In this document: piece by piece, positions 1 through 8,499 of the stretch
Layout: every line of letters begins with the position of its first letter
How positions within the stretch are numbered: position 1 is the first letter of the stretch
Assembly: GCA_034111025.1 (NCBI GenBank)
Contig: JAWUYB010000054.1
Span: forward strand, 1-12,087
Source: CAJXJP01 sp034111025
GTDB taxonomy: Bacteria; Patescibacteriota; Gracilibacteria; BD1-5; UBA6164
Reading direction: 5' to 3'
DNA: 12,087 nucleotides
Notes under the pieces: model-generated
The model's database searches: none
Told to the model about the DNA's origin: nothing
The model's input: the letters and a program-made list of their open reading frames with translations, nothing else
Translations under genes and position numbers: made by a program

Positions 1-60
1 AAAAACATAACTTGAATCATATCCATTAACCGATCTGATTTAAGTTTTTTTTAAAAATAC

Positions 61-148
61 GCGGGGGTGGTGAAATGGTAGACACGCACGCTTGAGGGGC
101 GTGTGGATAAATATGTCCGTGAGGGTTCAACTCCCTCTCTCCGCACCA
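61..148 (+). tRNA. tRNA-Leu (anticodon GAG)
   Basis: This is a class II tRNA cloverleaf. The 7-bp acceptor stem starts GCGGGGG and closes with TCTCCGC, using two G-U pairs. The anticodon stem CACGC/GCGTG encloses the loop TTGAGGG, so the anticodon is GAG and reads CUC/CUU leucine codons. The long variable arm has a stem GGATA/TGTCC, as expected for Leu. The T arm is GAGGG-TTCAACT-CCCTC. The discriminator A is followed by a genomically encoded CCA (146-148). A rho-independent terminator follows directly. The first 60 bases upstream show no gene and only a weak promoter-like TTGAAT. Confidence 0.96.
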
Positions 149-170
149 AAACTATTCAGATTTACAAAAC

Positions 171-203
171 AAACACTATCGAGCTATATCCTAGTGTTTT
201 TTT
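171..203 (+). terminator. Rho-independent terminator of the tRNA-Leu gene
   Basis: An 8-bp inverted repeat, AAACACTA (171-178) and TAGTGTTT (192-199), encloses a 13-nt loop and runs into a T tract ending at 203. It lies 22 nt after the tRNA CCA end. Confidence 0.8.
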
Positions 204-210
204 GTGCTTA

Positions 211-245
211 AAAAAACACTTACTAATTCTAGTAAGTATTTTTTT
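211..245. terminator. Bidirectional terminator, mainly for the higBA unit
   Basis: ACTTACTA and TAGTAAGT form a perfect 8-bp stem around a 4-nt ATTC loop. The stem is flanked by A6 on one side and T7 on the other, so it can work in either direction. It overlaps the TAA stop of the minus-strand antitoxin gene (244-246) and backs up the tRNA terminator. Confidence 0.8.
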
Positions 246-1356
246 AATTTTCTAAAATTCTTAATGGTGTTCTTAATTTTGAAATTTCTCATCAATATAT
301 ACCATGATCAAATCATAATCTTCATGCAACAATATTATATCATATTCAGTTTTTTTCAGAAAATTCCATTAATTTCTCAACTGTTATATTTCAGTTATTT
401 AAGAATCATTTATATTCTTTTTCGTTTATAAAATAATCTCTAGCCCACTTATTAGCTTCAGCTTCAATATTTTGTTCTTCATCAAATATATTTAAAAATA
501 TATCATCTTTTTTATGTAAATGAAATTGAACATGAGCTAATTCATGAAATAAAGCAAACCAGAATCAATCAGCTTTTTTCCCTTTATCACTTATTTGGAT
601 AAAAGGTTTTCACATATATCTTCTTGTTATCCCAAATACAGGAACATTTTTAAATCAAGGGACAAATGAAAAGTATATTCATACACCTGCTAAAATTCTT
701 TGTATTTTATTAATATCAATAAATTCATCTTTTGTCATTATTTTTAATACTATTAAAATATTTTTTAATTTATTTTTAGAATAATCTCCTACTTCTAAAT
801 TTTCTATTTTTACCTCTCATCACCTTAACCAACAAACTAAATTATATTCATTTAATTTTAATGAATCAGTTTTTTTAAACATTAAATTAATCTTGAATAT
901 ATTCAAGATATTTTTTAGTGAGGATACTTTTAAAAATTTATATAGATTATTCAAGATTCTTTCTTTATTTTCTTGTCATACAAAATTAATTTTTTCAACA
1001 AAACCATTTTCAGCTAAATCTTTATATCAATCTTTTATTACTAATAATATTTCTTTTTCTTCTTCAATTTTAGTAGCCATTAATTTTTTTTCTTCTAACA
1101 GTGCTTTATCTTCATCATATTTTTTTTGTAAATTATTCCAAAATTCACATGACATTCAAAAAACTTTTTCTAGTATCAATGATGTATCTGTTGTAATCGA
1201 TGCTTTACCATTTATAATATTACTTATATGTTTTTTACTTATATTCGTTCTAAGAGATAATTCTTCTTGAGTTATATTTTCTCACTCTAATACATCTTTT
1301 ATTGTTTCTCACGGATGCACTAATAATTCAGCAAAAAAACTTCTTTTATTTATCAT
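244..1356 (-). CDS. higA: HigA-like antitoxin fused to an ImmA/IrrE-family metallopeptidase
   Basis: This 370-aa protein is read with TGA as Gly. Residues about 10-70 form an XRE-type helix-turn-helix of the HigA kind (PGETIKDVLEGENITQEELS, then NISKKHISNIINGKASIT and a SCEFWNNLQ helix). A charged, probably coiled region follows (about 75-110), then a linker. The C-terminal zinc-peptidase domain carries HELAH at 271-275 in the context FWFALFHELAH and ends with IGYNIVAGRLGFDHG, typical of ImmA/IrrE C-termini. HigA normally binds the HigB toxin and represses its own operon; the peptidase domain is known in phage and stress regulators that cleave partner repressors. Here it lies 37 nt after a HigB-like gene and ends in a terminator. 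The ATG at 1356 is chosen because it opens directly before the HTH. The leader is purine-rich (AAAG) with no true Shine-Dalgarno. Whether the peptidase cleaves anything, or is a structural relic, is unknown. Confidence 0.88.
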
Positions 1357-1393
1357 AACTTTAATTATATAATTATTATTTTAAATATCTTTT

Positions 1394-1741
1394 TTAATGT
1401 GTTTTATCTGTAATTTCTAGTATTATTATTTTTGTTACTAGTTTAAATTGTTCATTATTCTTGAAATCATCACATATAATTTCTTTAGGTTCTGTTTCAA
1501 AAATAATTCTAAATACATTTTTTCTTCCATCTATATCTATAGACAGTTGATATTTTCTATTTCAAGTTAAGGGGTGCAAATTATATAAAGAACGATTGTT
1601 CTTTATATCGAATAAATTAGGAGCCGAATCTAACTCATTTAGTCTTTGAGTTAATTTTTTATTCATATGAACATTTTTTCGAAATAATGTTCATTTTTCA
1701 CATTTTTTCTTTAATGTTAAGGTTTTAAAATTAAGCTCCAT
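1394..1741 (-). CDS. higB: HigB-like toxin (RelE superfamily, plasmid maintenance killer type)
   Basis: This 115-aa protein is the usual size for HigB mRNA-interferase toxins, which bind ribosomes and cut mRNA. The family signature is in the second half: LHPLTGNRKYQLSIDIDG, FRIIFE, then DDFK and a closing VTKIIILEITDKTH, matching the usual 'L.G.R.G.ysi..n.qyRi.F' and 'i.DYH' pattern. Only two TGA (Gly) codons occur, one of them in the LTGNRK motif. It is the first gene of a toxin-first pair with the HigA-like antitoxin, the normal HigBA order. The ATG at 1741 is the first in frame. The predicted leader is about 100 nt and contains a small hairpin. The final Asp-Tyr-His is replaced by Asp-Lys-Thr-His. 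Catalytic competence cannot be judged from sequence alone. Confidence 0.83.
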
Positions 1742-1803
1742 TACATAATACAAATTAAAAAATAAATAAAATTTTTCACAAAAATTCTTAAAAAATACAA
1801 AAT

Positions 1804-1827
1804 TTAGTTAATAAAAAAAATAACTAA
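1804..1827. other. Small hairpin in the higB leader
   Basis: TTAGTTA (1804-1810) and TAACTAA (1821-1827) form a perfect 7-bp inverted repeat around a 10-nt A-rich loop. It lies between the predicted higB promoter and the higB start, so it would be in the 5' leader of the toxin mRNA. On the minus strand the T run is in the loop, not after the stem, so it does not look like a standard terminator. Confidence 0.4.
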
Positions 1828-1836
1828 TATATTTAT

Positions 1837-1851
1837 TAACCTATATGGTTA
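1837..1851. promoter_or_regulatory. Operator copy 1 of the higBA promoter
   Basis: This is a perfect palindrome, TAACC-TATAT-GGTTA. It lies inside a 24-bp sequence (1832-1855) that is repeated exactly at 1880-1903. It covers the expected transcription start and touches the -10 element of the minus-strand higBA promoter. By analogy with other TA modules it is the likely binding site of the HigA HTH domain. Confidence 0.65.
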
Positions 1852-1877
1852 TTATATTAATAATTTTAAAAAGTCAA
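1851..1877 (-). promoter_or_regulatory. Predicted higBA promoter
   Basis: Read on the minus strand, TTGACT (1872-1877) and a perfect TATAAT (1851-1856) are separated by 15 nt, slightly short of the ideal. The predicted start near 1844 gives a leader of about 100 nt to higB. The element is sandwiched between the two palindromic operator copies, which suggests autorepression. Confidence 0.6.
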
Positions 1878-1884
1878 TTTTTAT

Positions 1885-1899
1885 TAACCTATATGGTTA
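1885..1899. promoter_or_regulatory. Operator copy 2 of the higBA promoter
   Basis: This is the second exact TAACC-TATAT-GGTTA palindrome, 48 bp from copy 1 centre to centre and just upstream of the -35 element. The 24-bp repeat (1880-1903) overlaps the tandem TAA TAA stop of the penicillin-binding protein gene, so the regulatory site is packed against the end of the cell-wall operon. Confidence 0.62.
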
Positions 1900-4197
1900 T
1901 TATTTTCTTTTCGGAATATTATAAACATCTAATAAATATTCTGATATATCATGAAATAGATACGCTGCACTGGCACCTCAATAGTTCGTAGTTCTTGGTC
2001 TTTCGAGTTTAACTATGATAACAAACTGTGGGTCTTCAGCTGGTCCATACCCAGCGTATGAAGCCATAGTTGAGGCTTGTCATGTTTCATATTTTCATCT
2101 AAAAGGGATTTGAGATGTTCATGTCTTCCCTGCAAGATTATATCATTCGACTCCCCCTCTCTTGGCTGCTCATTTTCTTACTCAGTTTACTAATATCTTA
2201 GTCATTAAATCTGAAGTAGATTCTTTAATAACTCTTCTTTGAGGTTCTGTTTTATATTTAATTATTTTTCAATCAGCAAATTCTATTTTATCTACAACCG
2301 TTGGAGTATAGTATACACCTCAGTTTGCTAATACACTATATGCTGCTGCCATTTGTAATTGAGTAACACTCACACCTAATCAATAAGAACTTGTATATAA
2401 TTGAGATTTAGACCATTTTTCCCAATCTCTCATTTTCCCTGTAACTTCTCATTCTAATGTTATTCCAGTAACTTCATCAAACCCAAATTTTTGAAAATAA
2501 TTATATACCAGTAGTTTTCATAGTCTTTGAACTATACGAACCATTCAAACATTACACGAAAAATCTAGTGCATTTGAAAACGAATGTAATCAACCACAAT
2601 TTTTAGTATCGAGATTTTTAATACTAAAATCTCAAACTTGTAATTCATTAATATCTCTATACAGCTCATTTGCCTCTATTTCACCTGTATCTATTCACAT
2701 TGCAAATACGAGAGATTTCATAATTGAACCTGGTTCATACATTGCTGAGATGGTATCATTTTGATATACTTTTGGTCAATAATCATTTTTATACTTATAC
2801 TTTACGAGAAGATTTTCTCATAACTCTTCTCTCGTTGCTAATCTTAAAAATAGTTCTTTATTATCATAAAAAAACCTTTCTCATAATTCAGTATCTTCAA
2901 TAAAAATAGGATATCATAATAGATCAATTTTAGGATCTGGATATTTTGAAAATTTTACTTTTTCTAATTCATATACATCAGAAAAATCATTCAGATTAAA
3001 TAACGGATAATTTGCCATAGATAATACCCTTCAAGTTTTAGGCTCCATAACTACTACAGAACCCTTATTTGCTCTAAATTTTTTTACCCCTGCCTCTAGA
3101 AAATTTTCAACTTTTTTTTGTATATTTCTATCAATTGAAGTATATATTTTAACTCCTTCTGTATTTTCACTTTGTTTTTCTAGTTCAATAGGATTAATTA
3201 TCCTTCATCTAATATCTTTTCTAGAAATAATTTTTCAGTTATTTCATTTTAAAGAATCATTAAAATATCATTCAACTCCATAATGTCATTTCCCTTCATT
3301 GTCAACAAATCATATAATTTGTGATGCTACATCTTTTTCAGGGTAATATCTCTGTGGACGTGGATTTAATACTATAAAACCTCAAATACTATCTTGCTTT
3401 TCAATAAGACCTTTTTTCATTGCATTTTTTTCTTCTTCAAGAATTGTTTTTACATACTCTGAAACACTAATAGATAATTTACTTAATATTTGAACATAAC
3501 GAATTTTTCTTTTCCTCATCATATATTCTAGGTCATCACTATCAATTCATAATATTGGAGAGAGTGAATGAGTAACTGTTTTTAATTGAGTTACTTCTTC
3601 AGGGTTTACATATAAATATGGGAAAATTGGATATATTCAAGCATAACCAAATGATTTTATTAGATCAATCTTATCTTGTTCTAATTCTCTATCTATAAAT
3701 ACACTTGTTACATACTCTTGATTAATTTTTTTATTTAATGTTTCTCAGATGAGATTTTTAATATATATCTCATCATTATTTAATTCTTCTAATTCGATAA
3801 CTTTTAGAAATTTAAGTATGTTATTGTAGCAAATTTTATTAGAAACATTTTCACAACTTTCTTTATAAACTACATCTGTTAAAAAATCTTGAAGTTTTGT
3901 TTTTGAACCTTCAATCTGAGGATCAATAGCAATATCAAACAAGTTCAAAGAAGTTCACAATATAGTTCATCCATTTGTTGCACTATAAACAGTACCCCTT
4001 GTTACAGGAACTGTTACTTTTCATATTTGTTGATTATCAGCTAATTGTTGATAAAAAGTATGGTCAATCACTGTATTTGAAAATAATTTTTGTACTATTA
4101 TAAGTGAAAAAATCGCAAAAAAAGCAGCTATATAGTATAATCTATTTAACTTTGCTAATTTTTTTATGATTTTACGATTCAAAATAATTTTTTTCAT
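1900..4197 (-). CDS. Class B penicillin-binding protein (FtsI/PBP2-type D,D-transpeptidase)
   Basis: This 765-aa protein is read through with TGA = Gly. It has a short basic N-terminus, one transmembrane helix (about 21-39), then the PBP dimerisation region beginning VTRGTVYS. The transpeptidase domain has all three active-site motifs: SIMK (S491-K494, in YEPGSIMKS), SCN (S547-N549) and KTG (K691-G693, in AGKTGTS). The glycine of KTG is itself a TGA codon. A lysine- and tyrosine-rich insert of about 60 residues lies between the LSMANYP strand and SIMK. The protein would cross-link peptidoglycan stem peptides outside the membrane; the family serves septation (FtsI) or elongation (PBP2) and I cannot tell which here. 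It follows the MurL-like gene by 12 nt. The start at 4197 follows a purine-rich AAGAAGAA stretch. It ends in tandem TAA TAA, and no terminator is seen before higB. Confidence 0.92.
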
Positions 4198-4209
4198 TTC
4201 TTCTTCTTA

Positions 4210-5637
4210 TTATTCTCAATAAATTTTTTTAAATATTTTTGGTATATTTACTGTATTATAATGACTAAATAATCTTTTACGTAAACGTTCAACTTCTTGT
4301 TCATGTAAATTAGGCAATACTGATTCTTCGAATATTTCTAATATAAATGGTTTTTCATTATCTGCTAATTTTTTGTATGAAAGATACATCGCATAAATAA
4401 CTTCTTCATTTGTACCTACACATTCAAATGGTTTCATTCAAGATATACCCATAAGTTTTTCAAATAATTCTTTTAGACTTTGATCATTATATAAGTCTTC
4501 TCAGAAGATTTTAACTAATGTTTCTTTTTCTAGAAATGGATGTAACATTGAATATACAAATGCACATTTAGGACATTTTTTACACCAAAGTCATTTATGA
4601 TTACTTGTTTCCCTGATTTTAAAATTATTATTACAGCTAGAAAAGCTATCAAAATATTTTCCTCAAACTTTTGTAAATAATTCTGCTATTTTTATTTCAT
4701 ATAATGGACGTAATAATGAAAAATAATGTGAATGAGATGAAATATTTTTTTGAATATATTGTGTAAATTCTATTTCAAATTCTATACTTTTACTCCATTG
4801 ATGGTTTATTTCAATTCATTCCCAATGAGTATTTCAAAAATTTGCCGAGTGTTCATTAGATAAAATAAAATATTGGTAATCATATAAATATCATGCAGCT
4901 TGCATAATAAAAGCAATAATTCCCGTAATTGGGACATGCCCATTAAAGTACTCTCAAGAGCTATTTAAAGTGAATAAATTTTCTGAAATTTCTCTAGAAA
5001 TTAATATATTATTTGTTCATGTATGGTCTATACATTTTTGTTTCACTGGATCAACTTTTCCGAATACAAATGTATCAAAATCAATTTTTAATTTTCTTAC
5101 TAATTCTAGTGATACAATTGAATCTTTTCCTCATCAAATTGCCACAAGTGCTTTTTCAGAAACATCATAATCTTTTTTAATTAGAATCTTGTTAGATTTT
5201 ACTTCAAAGTTAAATAAAGTCTTCGGTGATATTTTATTTGTGAATAAAAATTCTCATAATCAATTTTGATAAAATTTCTTCCGAAAACGAATTGATATTT
5301 TATCAATACTTCATGATTTTATTATTAATTTTTCTGTAGGATACAATTTATAATAACTTATTCCTAAAGCAATATGTAAATGAAATAAAATATTATCTAG
5401 AATATCATAATTTAGATCAGATCTTAAATCAAAATTTCCATCATCAAAATTTATTACTTCTTCAAAAAGTAATATATTATTATTATCATTTTTATCTTGA
5501 ATTGAATAATAGAAATAGGCTTGTAAATTTACTAAATCAAATCTGTATGCATCAAAAACAAATTCTCTAGATTCAGGATTATAATTTTGCATTATTTTCT
5601 TAAAAGTTATATATATTTTCACCATACTACGAAGCAT
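4210..5637 (-). CDS. murL: MurL-like UDP-MurNAc-L-Ala-L-Glu epimerase
   Basis: This 475-aa protein looks like MurL, the ATP-dependent enzyme that turns the terminal L-Glu of UDP-MurNAc-L-Ala-L-Glu into D-Glu, replacing glutamate racemase MurI plus the usual MurD route. Family-like blocks in order are an ATP pyrophosphatase-style loop AIGGGKDS (G168-S173; two of the Gly are TGA), GHVPITGI, SNEHSANFGN (from S260), INHQWSKS, YFSLLRPLYE, FSSCN (332-336), WCKKCPKC (Cys 352, 355, 358) and KPFECVGT (from 402). Its length is close to that of known MurL proteins. It is the first gene of a unit with the penicillin-binding protein, which fits a cell-wall role. The start at 5637 is the first ATG; Met17 (MQNYNPE) is a possible alternative. 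The identification is from remembered motifs, not a search. Confidence 0.78.
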
Positions 5638-5659
5638 TTATCTTTTTTCAATTTTTAAT

Positions 5660-5687
5660 TTGTTATTTTTTTATTTTTTTATATAAT
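5660..5687 (+). promoter_or_regulatory. Predicted rpsO promoter
   Basis: TTGTTA (5660-5665) and a perfect TATAAT (5682-5687) are separated by 16 nt. The predicted start near 5694 gives a leader of about 60 nt. The T-rich spacer is typical of this window's AT-rich promoters. Confidence 0.6.
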
Positions 5688-5700
5688 CGCTTACGTAATT

Positions 5701-5749
5701 TCTGGTGTATTTTTCCGGATAACTACAATATTTTAAAATATAAAAATAC
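5701..5749 (+). promoter_or_regulatory. Structured leader of rpsO
   Basis: Two mutually exclusive pairings can be drawn. TCTGG (5701-5705) can pair with CCGGA (5715-5719). GTATTTTT (5707-5714) can pair with AAAAATAC (5742-5749), which ends five bases before the start codon and would hide the initiation region. uS15 is known to regulate its own mRNA through leader structures in several bacteria; that this leader does so is inference. Confidence 0.35.
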
Positions 5750-5754
5750 CTATT

Positions 5755-6024
5755 ATGGCTGTTACTAAAGACGTAAAACAACAAATTGTTAAAGATTTCG
5801 GAGCTAAAGCTGGTGATACTGGTACTACTTGAGTACAAATTGCAATCTTAACTGCATAAATTGAAAACTTAAAAGATCACTTACTTATCCATAAAAAAGA
5901 TAATCATTCAAGAAGAGGTATTCTAAAAATGGTTGCTAAAAGAAGAAAATTACTTTCTTATTTAAAAGCTACTGATGCTGATAAATATACTTCAATTTTA
6001 GAAAAACTTTCATTAAGAAAATAA
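5755..6024 (+). CDS. rpsO: 30S ribosomal protein uS15, interrupted by an in-frame TAA
   Basis: The 89 sense codons cover the full uS15 length. The protein binds 16S rRNA early in 30S assembly. Family blocks are DTGTTGVQIAILTA, IENLKDHL, HKKDNHSRRGILKMVAKRRK and LLSYLKATDADKYTSILEKL. The TGA in GTTGVQ reads as Gly at a place where most bacteria have Glu. Codon 35 (5857-5859) is TAA, exactly where E. coli uS15 has Gln in LTAQINHL; a single C-to-T change of CAA would create it. Both sides are in the same frame and well conserved, so this is not a frameshift. TAA is the normal stop in this window, so the most likely explanations are a sequencing or assembly error or a minor strain variant; true loss of the gene is less likely. 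It has its own promoter and terminator. Confidence 0.93.
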
Positions 6025-6030
6025 TCCAAC

Positions 6031-6064
6031 AAAAAGTAATATTAAAATTAATATTACTTTTTTT
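6031..6064 (+). terminator. Rho-independent terminator of rpsO
   Basis: AAAAAGTAATATT and AATATTACTTTTT form a perfect stem around a short AAAATT loop, ending in a run of seven T. It begins 6 nt after the rpsO stop codon. Confidence 0.85.
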
Positions 6065-6081
6065 ATGCATATAAAATATAT

Positions 6082-6127
6082 AGAATAAAAAAGAATCTGA
6101 TTCATAAATCAGATTCTTTTTTATTCT
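6082..6127. terminator. Bidirectional terminator between rpsO and rel
   Basis: This is a very long perfect hairpin: AGAATAAAAAAGAATCTGATT pairs with its exact complement across a 4-nt CATA loop. The core GAATCTGATT stem is flanked by A6 and T6, so it can terminate from either side. It overlaps the last codons and stop (6121-6123) of the minus-strand rel gene. Confidence 0.85.
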
Positions 6128-8349
6128 TCTAGCATTGATGTCCTATAGTTAATTAAGTCATTTTCAAAAGTCATTTGAATCCTCCCCATAAATCTATCAA
6201 TTATTAAATAGTCATGATTAGGTACTTTTAACTTTAAATCAAAAGACATATACATATTTCATAATTTTTTAGAATTTATTTCATCAATATGAATTTCCAT
6301 TGAAAAAATTATTTCTGTTAAAATTTTTAAAATTCATATTTTATTTTTAAACACAACATTTACATAATAACCAGATTCTTCTTTTTCATTTCATTGAAGA
6401 TATGCTGATTGTAATCTATCTTTATTCACTCATTTTAAGATTTTACAATCTCTTCTATGAATAGTAAATTTTGATTTACCATTAATATGAGCAACAATTT
6501 CTAATGGTAAATTTCTTCTACAACAATAACAACGCTTATATTCTAAATCTTTTTCTCATCAAATAATTATTATTTTCTTTTCTATATCATATTGAGTTGA
6601 TTCTTCTAATCTATCAATTTTTATATCAACTTCTAATGGTTTCTCAGATATTTTTTCTTCAATATCTAATTTTATTTTATTTGTCTTAACTATTCTTCTG
6701 ATAAGAATATTCGGATTCATACTCAGATTTCAAACTTGTTCTAATAACTGCCAACGTTCTTCTAAACTATAAACTCTTCCTGATAAATTTCTCAAAATAG
6801 ACAATTCTTTATCCAACCTAGTTATTCCAAACTTTAATAAATACTTATTCATGATTTCTTTTCATCTTTCTCTATGGTTGTCTTTATCTTCTCTTTTTAA
6901 GAATGCTTTAATAGAATTTTTTGCTTTTGTAGTTTTAACAAAACTTATCCAGAATGGATTCGGTCTTTTATTTTTATCAACTATTATCTCTACCCTATCT
7001 CAATTACGTAATTCCTTATCTAATGGATATACCTTTTCATTTACTCTTGCTATACTTATATGATCTCATAAATCTGTATGAAGATAATAAGCAAAATCAA
7101 TAGCAGTAGAACCATGAGGTAAATTAATTAGGTCTCAATTTGGAGAAAAAACAAAAATTCTATGTTTAAATATATCAATTTTCAATGATCACATCATATC
7201 ATTATCTTCTAAGTTTTGAGCTATTTCTTTCAGCTCTCTTACCCAATTTACATCTTGAGAAATAACCGAACCTCTTTCTTTATATTCAAAATGTGCAGCG
7301 ACTCAGATATCTGAATAATGCTTCATTTCATAAGTTTTAATTTGGATTTCTGTTGGTTGTTTTCTATGCTCTTTCAATAATCATACTACAGTTGTATGAA
7401 TACTTTTATATCAATTAGGTTTTGGTAGAGCTATATAATCTTTAAATCTGTAAGGTAATGGTGACCATTTATTATGTATTAACCCTAATGTTTTATAACA
7501 ATCCGATAAATCCTGTACTATAATACGTATTCCAAAAATATCATATAAATTATTTACATCAGTGAGTCATTTTTTTTGTAATTTTTTAAATATTGAATAG
7601 ATAGATTTAACACGGTAATCAATTTCAATATTTTGAATATCAGCTCAAATAACTTTAATTATTTCAGCTTTTGCATTCTTCATAAATGCATCTCTCGATA
7701 CTTCCAAAGATTTTAATTGTTTTGATATACTGCGATAATCTTTTTGCTCTAATATTTTAAAACATTCTTCATCAAGTGAATTTTTTAAATTATATAATCA
7801 TAAACGATCAGCAATAGGAGAAAATATATTTAATGTTTCCAATGCTATTTTTTCTCTTTTTTCAGGTTTAGGATGATATTTTAATGTTTGCATATTATGT
7901 AAACGGTCTGAAAGTTTAATAAATATTACTCTCAAATCTTCAGCCATAGCAATAAACATTTTTCTCAAACTTCCAATTTCACGTTCTTTTCATTTATATC
8001 TTACATGTCATAATTTTGCTAGTCATTCACACAAAAATGCAACTTCATCTCAAAAAGAATCAAAAATATCTTGTTTAGTTAAAGGTGTATCTTCTATTAC
8101 ATCATGTAATAAACATGCTTGAATACTATGAATATCTGGTTGTAACGTAAGTAATATAATAGTTGCTTCAACTGGATGAATAATATATGGATCTCCTGAT
8201 TTTCTCATTTGTCATTCATGAGCATCCCTAGCATAAATATAAGCTTTCCAAATTTCTCCATGAATAAAAGCAGGTGTCACACCTGTCATATATTTTTCTA
8301 CATCTTTTATGAGATTTTCTACTTTTTTATCAATTTTACTATATAACAT
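6121..8349 (-). CDS. rel: Bifunctional RelA/SpoT-family (p)ppGpp synthetase/hydrolase
   Basis: This 742-aa long RSH protein makes and degrades the alarmone (p)ppGpp in the stringent response. The N-terminal HD hydrolase domain has IIHP (to residue 59) and LLHDVIEDT (HD at 82-83, ED at 86-87), so hydrolysis looks intact. IADRLGLYNLKNSLDEE links to the synthetase domain, with GIRIIVQDLSDCY, RFKD (301-304), NGYKSIHTT (G313 is TGA) and GVAAHFEYK. RxKD instead of ExDD is the signature of bifunctional Rel/SpoT, not synthetase-only RelA. Then come TGS (about 395-455, LPHGSTAIDFAY), a zinc-finger-like CYCC...HRRDC block (about 605-635) and a C-terminal ACT domain. Start 8349 is chosen over an in-frame ATG at 8406 because a good promoter predicts transcription starting near 8371, inside that longer version. 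It is a single-gene unit ending in a bidirectional terminator. Confidence 0.96.
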
Positions 8350-8377
8350 AATCAATAACTTAAAGATATTTAAAACT

Positions 8378-8406
8378 ATTATACAATTAGCTCGACTAAA
8401 AAGCAA
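8378..8406 (-). promoter_or_regulatory. Predicted rel promoter
   Basis: On the minus strand TTGCTT (8401-8406) and a perfect TATAAT (8378-8383) are spaced by exactly 17 nt. The predicted start near 8371 leaves a leader of about 22 nt to the ATG at 8349 and excludes the longer ATG at 8406. Confidence 0.65.
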
Positions 8407-8436
8407 TACAAAATTTTAATTAAAAAGCATTAATTC

Positions 8437-8464
8437 TTTACATAGACCGAAAAAAAAATATTAT
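8437..8464 (+). promoter_or_regulatory. Predicted pilin promoter
   Basis: TTTACA (8437-8442) and TATTAT (8459-8464) are separated by 16 nt. The spacer is a long A run. A palindrome AAAAGTACTTTT (8466-8477) lies at the likely transcription start and could be a regulator site. The start codon at 8500 is preceded by AAAG, not by a clear Shine-Dalgarno. Confidence 0.5.
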
Positions 8465-8499
8465 AAAAGTACTTTTAATTAAAAAATCAAAGTAAACAT

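Noticed and set aside
204..431. Plus-strand open frame of 75 codons, hydrophobic
   Set aside because: It is antisense to the 3' end of the HigA-ImmA gene, whose minus-strand reading gives a conserved peptidase tail.
893..1270. Plus-strand open frame of 125 codons
   Set aside because: It is antisense to the HTH and linker region of the antitoxin gene and is Phe/Ser-rich, as expected for the reverse of AT-rich coding sequence.
1832..1903. Two 24-bp repeats as a CRISPR remnant
   Set aside because: There are only two copies, each strongly palindromic and flanking a promoter, and the 24-nt gap between them holds -35 and -10 elements, not a spacer.
4970..5170. Plus-strand open frame of 66 codons
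   Set aside because: It is a shadow of the MurL-like gene, overlapping its GGGKDS region on the other strand.
6851..7063. Plus-strand open frame of 70 codons
   Set aside because: It is antisense to the TGS region of rel, with no promoter or family motif.
8350..8406. Longer rel start at the ATG at 8406
   Set aside because: A TTGCTT-17-TATAAT promoter predicts transcription starting near 8371, inside this extension, and Rel proteins normally start close to the 8349 Met.
8414..8485. Two copies of TTTTAATTAAAAA between rel and the pilin gene
   Set aside because: They are low-complexity AT sequence, likely by chance in such an AT-rich region; there is no clear link to a promoter element.
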